This document shows positions 14,611 to 20,409 of a DNA stretch of 20,409 nucleotides, in pieces. The notes below the pieces were generated by a model. It was given only the letters and a program-made list of their open reading frames with translations, was not told where the DNA came from and ran no database searches. The position numbers and the translations under genes are program-made. The DNA is from Bacillota bacterium (GTDB lineage: Bacteria > Bacillota_C > Negativicutes > JAEYSJ01): NCBI GenBank assembly GCA_023434855.1, contig JAEYSJ010000156.1:1-20409 (forward strand). The letters run 5' to 3'. The first letter of the stretch is position 1. Each line of letters starts with the position of its first letter.

Positions 14611-15003
14611 ATAATCCCCCCATCACAAGGCTTCTTACTATTGTACCACATAATGGGTTTACAAAGGAGAAGACAAATATATAGAAAAGAAAGTCCTTAT
14701 CCGGATTTTCCTCTGGCATATTAATTGCAAATAGTATTATGTAATAACCGAAACGCTTAGACGAAAGAAGTTGTGATATGTGCATCCATACAAGCTTATG
14801 AGCATATGCCAAGGTAATGTTTGCCTTTTGCTTGTTCTTTTAAGTGAGGTGGCAACGTCTTTCATCAACCTGTACTTACCAGTTAATAAGTACTTATCCG
14901 TTATACCAATAGGTAGACGCAATTAATTGCAGTAAAATTGTTGTTATGAACGACAGACTTGGTGACCTTTAGGCTGGGAAGCCGTTCAGTGGGAGGAATG
15001 ACG
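14611..15003. other. 393-base divergent intergenic region
   Basis: Shared upstream region of the kinase (minus) and diguanylate cyclase (plus) genes. It contains the kinase promoter (14640-14648) and, nearer the cyclase, a dyad GTACTTA (14872-14878) with TAAGTAC (14887-14893) separated by 8 bases, which could be an operator. No c-di-GMP riboswitch signature was recognised. Short ORFs here lack ribosome sites. Confidence 0.5.
14640..14648 (-). promoter_or_regulatory. Extended -10 promoter of the ABC1 kinase gene
   Basis: On the minus strand TGG-TACAAT (14648-14640) forms an extended -10 element about 30 bases before the start codon. The -35 region is poor. Confidence 0.45.
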
Positions 15004-16671
15004 ATGATTGAAAAGAATTATTTTGCTCCTCAAGTCGGGTGTTTTACTGATGGTGTGTTTTACAGAAAAATAATGGAACAAGCACGGGATATCATGCTGG
15101 TCATCCGGCAGGATGGAATTATTATAGATGCAAATCAGGCAGCCTTAGATGCTTATGATTATTCAATTGAAGAGATTCGTAAATTACATGTTCATGATTT
15201 GCGTCCATCTGAGACCCATGCTGAGATTTCTGTTCAAATGAAAATGGCCCAACTCTGCGGTATTTTGTTTCGTACAGTTCATATTCGCCGTAACGGTCAA
15301 TGTTTCCCTGTGGAAGTAAGTGCCCGGCGTGTTCGCTTTGAGAATGGAGAGGCGCTTGTCAGCATAATTCGTGATATTACTAAGACTGTCGCTATGGAAG
15401 CGGCTCTCAAAGAAAGTGAGGAAAAATTCAGACTGCTTGTGGAAAACCTTTATACTGGTGTATATTTAATTAAAAAAAATCGTTTCGTATATGTTAATCC
15501 TTCAACACAAAAAATAACCGGTTATGATGAAGCGGAACTTTTACACATGAATTTTTGGGAGATAGTACACCCGGTACAGCGCGATGAAGTGCGCGTGCGT
15601 GGCATTCGCCGCCAGGAAGGATATGAAGAGCCTGCGGCTTATATAATGCATATTCGCCGCAAAGACGGTGAAAACCGTTGGTGTGAAATGGTCGTCGTGC
15701 GGAGGGAATTAGCTGGCAGCGTCACCCTGATAGGATTACTGCATGATGTGACAGACCGTGTGAAGGCTGAAGAAATGCTGGCAATAAAAGAAAAGCAATA
15801 CAGGCTGTTAGCGGAAAACGCCTGGGATGTTATCTGGACAATAGACAAAGAATGGCGTTTTACCTATGTAAGCCCTTCGATCATGCGACTGCAAGGTTAT
15901 GCTCCAGAGGAAATTTTATACCGAAACATGTTCGACATTGTTGTTCCCGATTTTCGTCCGGCAGTAGCCAAACATTTTCGGCAGTTATTATCTAATGGGG
16001 AAATTGGAAATCAAGAAAGAATATGTGAGTTTCAGATATTACACAAGAGTGGTATACCCATATGGGTTGAGGTATCTACGAATCTTCTCCATGATGATGA
16101 TACAGTCAACGGCCTGTTATGCGTATCCCGCGATGTCACAGAACGCAAGCGAATGCAAGATGAACTTCTGCGGCTTGCAACAACTGATGAACTGACCGGC
16201 GTCGTAAACCGGGCACAATTTATGAAACTTGGCAATCAGGAGATGGAACGATCACTGCGTTATGGCCGTATGTTTTCCCTTTTATTCGTTGATCTTGACT
16301 ATTTTAAGCGGATTAACGATACCTACGGACATAAGGTTGGTGACCAGACATTGATTTGGTTTGCCAATTCGATGCGGGCGATGCTGCGTGATTTTGATGT
16401 TTTGGGACGGCTGGGCGGTGACGAGTTTGCCATCCTTCTGCCGGAGACAAATGCTCGCGATGCTTTTCAAATAGGGGAGCGCTTACGCAAGGCTTTAACG
16501 GCTGATAGTTTGCCTGTCGGGGATAATGAAAATATTGCTATAACCGTAAGCATTGGTGTTGCTGCGCGGGAAGAGAATGACTTATTATTTGATGAACTGT
16601 TGAAAAAAGCTGATGCTGCATTATATAAAGCGAAAAGATTAGGGAGAAATTGTGTGCAAATTGAAAATTGA
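15004..16671 (+). CDS. Cytosolic diguanylate cyclase with three PAS domains
   Basis: Sensor enzyme (555 aa from this start) that makes the second messenger c-di-GMP from two GTP. Three PAS domains are seen at about residues 20-125 (ARDIMLVIRQDGIIIDANQA), 135-245 (FRLLVENLYTGVYLIKKNRF) and 260-385 (YRLLAENAWDVIWTIDKEWR), each ending in the usual I-x-R-D-I-T/H-D-V-T-D-R/S-R-D-V-T-E-R linker. The GGDEF domain follows at about 390-550. The catalytic signature GGDEF (471-475) is intact, and an RxxD inhibitory site (RDFD, 462-465) lies exactly five residues before it, predicting product feedback. There are no membrane segments and no EAL domain. The frame extends back to TTG 14959, but GGGAGG at 14991-14996 is 7 bases before ATG 15004 and only 1 before ATG 14998. 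Ligands of the PAS domains are not predictable. Confidence 0.93.
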   Translation: MIEKNYFAPQVGCFTDGVFYRKIMEQARDIMLVIRQDGIIIDANQAALDAYDYSIEEIRKLHVHDLRPSETHAEISVQMKMAQLCGILFRTVHIRRNGQCFPVEVSARRVRFENGEALVSIIRDITKTVAMEAALKESEEKFRLLVENLYTGVYLIKKNRFVYVNPSTQKITGYDEAELLHMNFWEIVHPVQRDEVRVRGIRRQEGYEEPAAYIMHIRRKDGENRWCEMVVVRRELAGSVTLIGLLHDVTDRVKAEEMLAIKEKQYRLLAENAWDVIWTIDKEWRFTYVSPSIMRLQGYAPEEILYRNMFDIVVPDFRPAVAKHFRQLLSNGEIGNQERICEFQILHKSGIPIWVEVSTNLLHDDDTVNGLLCVSRDVTERKRMQDELLRLATTDELTGVVNRAQFMKLGNQEMERSLRYGRMFSLLFVDLDYFKRINDTYGHKVGDQTLIWFANSMRAMLRDFDVLGRLGGDEFAILLPETNARDAFQIGERLRKALTADSLPVGDNENIAITVSIGVAAREENDLLFDELLKKADAALYKAKRLGRNCVQIEN

Positions 16672-16677
16672 AGCAAG

Positions 16678-17997
16678 CTATAACTCATTTTTCAAGCGGG
16701 TTCTGTCAACTTTTCCACTGGAATTCCTGGGAATTTCAGTAACAAAAACAATCTTTTGGGGGCAATGGTGATAAAGCATTTTTTTTCGGCAAAAATTGAG
16801 GATATCTGTTGAGGACAGAAAAGCATTGTTTTTAACAATCCATGCACATACTTTTTGCCCTCTTAGCGGATCATCAATTCCGCTTACGACTGCTTCCGTT
16901 ATTCCGGGACATTGGAGCAGCACCGTTTCAACTTGTTCCGGGAATACTTTGACTCCTCCCGCATTGATGACATGATGCTTCCGCCCCAGTAAGTACAAAT
17001 AGCCTTCATTATCTAACCTGCCGAGATCTCCCACCGTAGCTCTGGGCCGGTAGGCGGGAGCAATGTACGGGCTTTCCACCCAGATGGTATTATCCTCGAC
17101 AAAGATCGCAACACCTGGGAAAGCCTTGCCCACCGATTCAGGATGTTTGAGCAAATCGTCTAAAGTAGAGTAGCTCACATGTCCAAGCTCACTGGCGCCA
17201 TAATACTCAAAAATGCCGGCCCGGGGAAAGTATTTCACCAGTGATTGAACTGTCTTTAGATCGATCTTTGCGCCAGCGGTTACTAACGATGTTATCATGG
17301 TAAGCGGGGTCTTAATCACCTTAAGCAGGCTTTTATAGTTGGCAGGAACCATAAACAGAGCAGTTACCTGACGGTCGATTATATCCTGCTTCCAGGTGCG
17401 CGGCATGCTATTTCGAGCAATAACAACAGTACCGCCCTCAAATAGAAGATGCAGACAGGCATTGAGATTTGCCGTATAAACAAGTAAGCCGGTCAAATAA
17501 ATCGTGTCAGAATCGCTAATATTGAAGACTTTGCTTTGTACCGGAAAAGCGCTGGTCCAGCTCAGGTGATCCCGCCAGATCAGTTTCGGGTTACCGGTGC
17601 TTCCCGAAGTCAGAGCTCCCAGGAAGACGTCTTGCCCATCGATTTCAGGCAGCATCCGGGTTGTGGCTGCTGGCAGTTGAAAGCTTTCATTAATATATAG
17701 ACTTATTTTATGTATTTTAATAAGTTCAGTACATACTTCCTCTGTTAGTGACTGGTCTATGAGGATAGAGGCACCGCCTGCTTTTAAGATCGCAAAGAAA
17801 TATAGCAGCTGTAATACCGGGTTTGCAAGTTTAACCAGGACTTTGTCACCTTTATTTATTTGGGTTGCCAGCCGGTAGGCAAGATAATCAGCTTGTTGGG
17901 CAAATTCACCATATGTAAGCTGTATATTGCCGTGAATAAGGCAAAGTTTATTTGCCTGAATTTCGCCCAAAGAGCTTAATTTGCCATGAACAAGCAA
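16678..17997 (-). CDS. Acyl-CoA ligase (class I adenylate-forming enzyme), YhfT-like
   Basis: ANL-superfamily enzyme (439 aa) that activates a carboxylic acid as acyl-AMP and passes it to CoA. Motifs: P-loop TSGSTGNPK (residues 130-138), YYGASE (265-270), GDLGR (323-327), hinge and INAGGVKVFPEQVE (344-357) and the catalytic lysine K429 in SSGKVDR. It is shorter than usual (500-550 aa) because the N-terminal subdomain is trimmed. TTG 17997 is the only in-frame start near AAAGGTG, about 10 bases upstream, and lies 6 bases after the thiolase stop, so the genes are co-transcribed. The order bioY, thiolase, ligase recalls B. subtilis yhfU, yhfS and yhfT, a BirA-controlled set (remembered). The substrate is unknown; a pimelate-type or fatty acid linked to biotin supply is a guess. 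It ends tail-to-tail, 6 bases from the diguanylate cyclase gene. Confidence 0.88.
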   Translation of the reverse strand: MLVHGKLSSLGEIQANKLCLIHGNIQLTYGEFAQQADYLAYRLATQINKGDKVLVKLANPVLQLLYFFAILKAGGASILIDQSLTEEVCTELIKIHKISLYINESFQLPAATTRMLPEIDGQDVFLGALTSGSTGNPKLIWRDHLSWTSAFPVQSKVFNISDSDTIYLTGLLVYTANLNACLHLLFEGGTVVIARNSMPRTWKQDIIDRQVTALFMVPANYKSLLKVIKTPLTMITSLVTAGAKIDLKTVQSLVKYFPRAGIFEYYGASELGHVSYSTLDDLLKHPESVGKAFPGVAIFVEDNTIWVESPYIAPAYRPRATVGDLGRLDNEGYLYLLGRKHHVINAGGVKVFPEQVETVLLQCPGITEAVVSGIDDPLRGQKVCAWIVKNNAFLSSTDILNFCRKKMLYHHCPQKIVFVTEIPRNSSGKVDRTRLKNEL

Positions 17998-18003
17998 CAG
18001 TGT

Positions 18004-19158
18004 TCAGCACCTTTCAATAAGCGTTGATATACCTATGCCTCCCACCGCACCGATGGCAGCAATCCCAAGGCGCCCCTTTACTTGTTGCAATGCCTTAATG
18101 AGATGCAGCAGGATAATTCCGCCGGAGGCTCCGTAAGGATGTCCATAGGCCAATGCTCCGCCGAGAATATTGGTTTTGTCCAGACTTAAACCCAACTCCC
18201 GGCAGCATGCCAGAATTTTAACGGCAAAGGCCTCATTGATTTCGACAGCATCAATGTCCGCTAATTGCAGACCGGTTTCGTTCAACAGCTTGCGAATGGA
18301 ATAAACAGGTCCCATGGGAAAAACATTAGGATCACAGCCGCAGCTTGCCGATGCCGCAATAATCGCTTGCGGTTGTAATTTATATTTTTTCAGCGCTTTG
18401 TGGGATGCAATGAGCACGGCGGCAGCTCCATCATGCTTTAGACATGTATTTCCCGCAGTGAGCCTGCCTCCTTCGATAAAGGCAGGCTTCATTCTTTCCA
18501 GCAGTTTGAGGTTTATGCCTTCCCGTATGCATTCATCATAGCCAACAATTTTGTCCTTCACTTTGATTGGTGAAATTATATCTCTTAAATAACCCTGTTT
18601 TTGATTTAATAATGCTCTACGATGACTCTCCAGAGCCAATAAGTCCATTTCTTTTCTGGAGATGGACATTTGCTTGGCAAGGTATTCCGCCGCTTCGCCT
18701 ATTTCCGGGTCACCAACCGCCGGGGTAGAGAAGGGCGCTCTTTCGTAATAGATATTTTCTCCCTGGAAACGAGGATCGGCGGGGTTGAATTGCCGTTTTG
18801 GCGCTAAACTGGTACTTTCCACACCACCTGCAATGACAATATCAGCCTGACCGGATACTATCTGGCCTGCAGCTAAATTAACGGCACTTAATCCTGATCC
18901 GCACTGGGAATCAATGGTAATGGCGGATACGCTGCAGGGCCAATCTGCTGCAAGTACAGACACCCTGGCAATATTGCCTCCGGGACCGACGGCATTTCCC
19001 AGGATAACTTGGTCTATGTCGTCAGGCAATAATTCATATTTGGCTGCTATATCTTTCAGGACAACAGCTGCCAAATATTCAGGCAGCAAATCCCGTAGAA
19101 TTCCTCCGGTTTTCCCAATCGGTGTTCGCACACCGCCGATTATGTATGCTTTCCTCAT
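18004..19158 (-). CDS. Thiolase-family protein (acetyl-CoA acyltransferase-like, YhfS-like) lacking the second catalytic Cys
   Basis: 384 aa, the normal length of a biosynthetic or degradative thiolase. The N-terminal domain has the nucleophile C86 in DSQCGSGLSA (83-92) and GGVESTS (111-117). The C-terminal domain has NEAF (308-311) and H340 in YGHPYGASG (338-346). The last motif, usually C-I-G-G-G-x-G with the proton-shuttling cysteine, reads G370-A-V-G-G-I-G here, so that cysteine is glycine. The gene may still act as a thiolase variant, or perform decarboxylative or hydrolytic chemistry (inference). Its ATG overlaps the bioY stop by 4 bases (ATGA, 19158-19155), and the ligase gene follows after 6 bases: one operon, presumably controlled by biotin through BirA. 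Confidence 0.88.
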   Translation of the reverse strand: MRKAYIIGGVRTPIGKTGGILRDLLPEYLAAVVLKDIAAKYELLPDDIDQVILGNAVGPGGNIARVSVLAADWPCSVSAITIDSQCGSGLSAVNLAAGQIVSGQADIVIAGGVESTSLAPKRQFNPADPRFQGENIYYERAPFSTPAVGDPEIGEAAEYLAKQMSISRKEMDLLALESHRRALLNQKQGYLRDIISPIKVKDKIVGYDECIREGINLKLLERMKPAFIEGGRLTAGNTCLKHDGAAAVLIASHKALKKYKLQPQAIIAASASCGCDPNVFPMGPVYSIRKLLNETGLQLADIDAVEINEAFAVKILACCRELGLSLDKTNILGGALAYGHPYGASGGIILLHLIKALQQVKGRLGIAAIGAVGGIGISTLIERC

Positions 19159-19703
19159 AACGCACCTGTTTTCGCCCGATATCTGTTTACAGCGGCGCCG
19201 ATGAATGTAGCTGCAATAACCTTAAGTATATCTCCTGGTATATAGGGAAGCACTCCAACCATTATTGCCTTTTGCAGTCCCATGCCTGTAACAAAATCAA
19301 GCCATAAGACCCCAAAGATATAAATCATACCAATTCCCCCGGTAATATTAGCTAACACCAGCCGCAGGACGGAATTGGTTTGTCCCTTTAATAAAGAGAT
19401 AATCGTAGCTCCGGCTAAAAAGCCTATTAAGTATCCGCCTCTTGGTCCGGCAATAATGCCAATCCCTGCGGTTCCGCCTGCAAAAACCGGTACGCCTATT
19501 GCTCCGATCAACAGAAAGGTTAGTACACTGAAGGCGGCTTGTCTAACCGTTAATATACTTCCAGCCAGCATAATTGCCAAAGACTGGCCGGTAATGGGAA
19601 CCGGACTTATCGGCAAGGGTATTGCAATGAGCCCCATGACTCCGATAACTGCAGCAAACAGTGCAGCATAAATAAAGTCAGTTAATTCATTTTTCTTGGA
19701 CAT
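19155..19703 (-). CDS. bioY: BioY, substrate-binding (S) component of the biotin ECF transporter
   Basis: Six-helix membrane protein (182 aa) that captures biotin. It either works alone or joins the shared EcfT/EcfA module, whose genes are not in this window. Characteristic segments: P-I-S-P-V-P-I-T-G-Q-S-L-A near residues 28-40, the GAIGVPVFAGG stretch at about 67-77, GPRGGYLIGFLAGA around 87-100, and a final P-G-D-I-L-K. The length is standard. An ATG at 19715 is in frame, but its codons contain the ribosome site itself: GGAGG at 19713-19709 is 5 bases before ATG 19703, so 19703 is the start. It is first gene of the operon; the promoter and BirA-like operator lie about 85-140 bases upstream. 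Confidence 0.93.
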   Translation of the reverse strand: MSKKNELTDFIYAALFAAVIGVMGLIAIPLPISPVPITGQSLAIMLAGSILTVRQAAFSVLTFLLIGAIGVPVFAGGTAGIGIIAGPRGGYLIGFLAGATIISLLKGQTNSVLRLVLANITGGIGMIYIFGVLWLDFVTGMGLQKAIMVGVLPYIPGDILKVIAATFIGAAVNRYRAKTGAL

Positions 19704-19786
19704 TTTATCCTCCATTATCAGGCATAAAGATTATAGCTTTCTGCCGATAGCAACCTTAAACGCGTTCTGTAATAGTTATCGAAAAA

Positions 19787-19815
19787 AGTATAAGACAGTT
19801 AACAAACATTGTCAA
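19787..19815 (-). promoter_or_regulatory. Sigma-A promoter of the bioY operon
   Basis: On the minus strand TTGACA (19815-19810) and TATACT (19792-19787) are separated by exactly 17 bases. The -35 hexamer lies inside one BirA-like half-site and the spacer contains another (TTGTTAAC), so a bound repressor would block RNA polymerase. Confidence 0.85.
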
Positions 19816-19840
19816 CCAGCTACAGCCATACGGTTAACCC
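19798..19840. promoter_or_regulatory. BirA-type biotin operator with three half-sites
   Basis: On the + strand TTGTCAACC (19809-19817), a 14-base spacer and GGTTAACCC (19832-19840) match the Firmicutes BirA pattern TTGTTAACC-N14/15-GGTTAACAA except for a few outer bases. A third half-site, GTTAACAA (19798-19805), lies three bases before the first. The operator overlaps the bioY -35. The consensus is from memory; the location in front of bioY supports it independently. Confidence 0.75.
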
Positions 19841-19953
19841 TGAACAGACTTGGAAATCAAGTTTTCATGAAGCCTTTTGCAGGGGCAAATGAACACTTTG
19901 GAACAATAAGGGTAATTAAGTGGCACGCAAACGTCTCATGCATAACAAATGAA

Positions 19954-19970
19954 ACAGGCATAATACCTGT
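19954..19970. promoter_or_regulatory. Small dyad, possible activator site for the sigma-54 promoter
   Basis: ACAGG (19954-19958) and CCTGT (19966-19970) are reverse complements separated by 7 bases, about 40 bases upstream of the -24 element at 20010. It could be a site for an enhancer-binding protein; five base pairs alone is weak evidence. Confidence 0.3.
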
Positions 19971-20009
19971 CAATGAAGTTTCGGCAGGCTTTACCAATGA
20001 GCGGACATA

Positions 20010-20027
20010 TTGGCATGTTTATTGCTT
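20010..20027 (+). promoter_or_regulatory. Sigma-54 (-24/-12) promoter of the YtxH-family gene
   Basis: TTGGCATG-TTTA-TTGCTT matches the consensus TTGGCACG-N4-TTGCW. The GG (20012-20013) and GC (20024-20025) are exactly 10 bases apart. Transcription would start near 20037, about 40 bases before the ATG at 20077. No comparable sigma-A pair is seen. Confidence 0.65.
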
Positions 20028-20076
20028 AATATATGTTCAGTACAACAAAATACATCATTTTACGGAGGTGTCATAT

Positions 20077-20379
20077 ATGTCTATTATGAATTTAATTGAA
20101 AAAGGAAAAAAGATCCGTCAGCGGAGAGAACGAAATAAAACATTGAAGAATGTTGCGATTGGAGCCGCCGTAGGAGCAACGGTTGGAGCTGCTGCCGGCG
20201 TGCTTTTGGCCCCTAAATCCGGCAAAGAGACTCGTGAGGACTTGGTTAAGGCTACCAGAGAAATTCCGGAAAAAGCCAAGGTGATGGTTGAAAAGGCAAA
20301 GGAGAAAATGGACGAAGTCAAAGAAAAACTGCAGGAAAAAAAGACTAAGTCAGCAGAATTCCAAGAAATTCAGCAATAA
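20077..20379 (+). CDS. YtxH-domain (general-stress-like) small protein
   Basis: 100 aa. A short basic N-terminus (KGKKIRQRRERNK) is followed by one glycine/alanine-rich hydrophobic helix (VAIGAAVGATVGAAAGVLLA, residues 26-45), then APKSGKETREDL (45-56), the hallmark of the YtxH family, and a charged coiled-coil-forming tail. YtxH proteins are membrane-associated and in Bacillus belong to the general stress set; molecular function is unknown. ATG 20077 has GGAGGTG at 20064-20070, 6 bases away. The reading frame is open far upstream (to 19696) but covers the bioY promoter and operator, so the extension is not coding. Divergent from bioY. A sigma-54 promoter at 20010-20027 suggests expression under control of an enhancer-binding activator. 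Confidence 0.88.
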   Translation: MSIMNLIEKGKKIRQRRERNKTLKNVAIGAAVGATVGAAAGVLLAPKSGKETREDLVKATREIPEKAKVMVEKAKEKMDEVKEKLQEKKTKSAEFQEIQQ

Positions 20380-20409
20380 ACTTGCGAGAAATATGACTTA
20401 GTGTTAATT

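Noticed and set aside
14641..14958. Short frames and a possible riboswitch in the kinase/cyclase gap
   Set aside because: No ribosome sites for the frames and no match to remembered c-di-GMP riboswitch signatures.
14959..14974. Sigma-54-like GG-N10-GC before the diguanylate cyclase
   Set aside because: Spacing fits, but the -12 part is AGGC instead of TTGC and the -24 part TTGGTGAC lacks CA; too weak to call.
14959..15003. Earlier TTG start of the diguanylate cyclase
   Set aside because: GGGAGG at 14991-14996 is correctly spaced only for ATG 15004; the extra residues are not PAS-like.
19696..20076. Open frame in phase with the YtxH gene, extending it by 127 codons upstream
   Set aside because: It runs over the bioY promoter, the BirA-like operator and the sigma-54 promoter, has no ribosome site, and the conserved YtxH length starts at 20077, right after GGAGGTG.
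1..20409. Mobile elements, CRISPR arrays, tRNA or rRNA genes
   Set aside because: No transposase, integrase, regular short repeats with spacers, or tRNA/rRNA-like sequence was seen on either strand by reading.

Overview
The window looks like chromosomal DNA of a Gram-negative-type (diderm), probably spore-forming Firmicute of the class Negativicutes (Sporomusa/Pelosinus-like). This is inferred from Firmicutes-type gene content (strong GGAGG ribosome sites, YtxH protein, BirA-controlled bioY with a yhfS/yhfT-like pair, Clostridia-style chemoreceptor) combined with a small secreted protein that reads as an outer-membrane beta-barrel. No rRNA, tRNA, CRISPR array, transposase or phage gene was seen.

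Layout. Positions 1-2950 are AT-rich and hold the end of a surface-polysaccharide locus: a degraded family-4 glycosyltransferase (about 275-582), a WecA/TagO-type lipid-carrier sugar-phosphate transferase (624-1625) and a UGM-like FAD protein (1668-2948). A 597-base gap with a structured, terminator-ended element leads to a methyl-accepting chemotaxis protein (3546-5270), followed by a cut-off cheW start (5283) and a terminator. Next come single-gene units on the + strand, several closed by a strong hairpin terminator: a LysR regulator (5570-6463), an alkyladenine DNA glycosylase (6701-7309), the ribosome-assembly GTPase RsgA (7535-8614), an esterase-like alpha/beta hydrolase (8920-9702) and a cysteine-cluster protein (9923-10588).

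The minus strand then carries a two-gene membrane-protein operon (11856-10622, ATGA overlap), the outer-membrane barrel protein (12749-12150) and an ABC1/UbiB-type atypical kinase (14610-12928). Divergent from the kinase is a cytosolic three-PAS diguanylate cyclase (15004-16671). A compact minus-strand operon, bioY - thiolase-like - acyl-CoA ligase (19703-16678), starts from an excellent sigma-A promoter buried in a BirA-type operator. Divergent from it, a YtxH-family stress protein (20077-20379) has a good sigma-54 (-24/-12) promoter.

The most interesting piece is the rsgA leader (7390-7538). It has an extended -10 promoter, an 18-codon leader ORF with its own good ribosome site, and a set of mutually exclusive hairpins. 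One copy of GGGAGG lies in the leader ORF and an identical copy is rsgA's own Shine-Dalgarno. A single CCTCCC can pair with either, and a perfect 9-bp stem encloses the rsgA start codon. This has the architecture of an erm-type translational attenuator, here in front of a ribosome-assembly factor. Second-tier observations are the thiolase that lacks the usual second active-site cysteine inside the BirA-controlled operon, the sigma-54 promoter of the YtxH gene, and two orphan attenuator-like structures (3049-3175 and 8824-8862).
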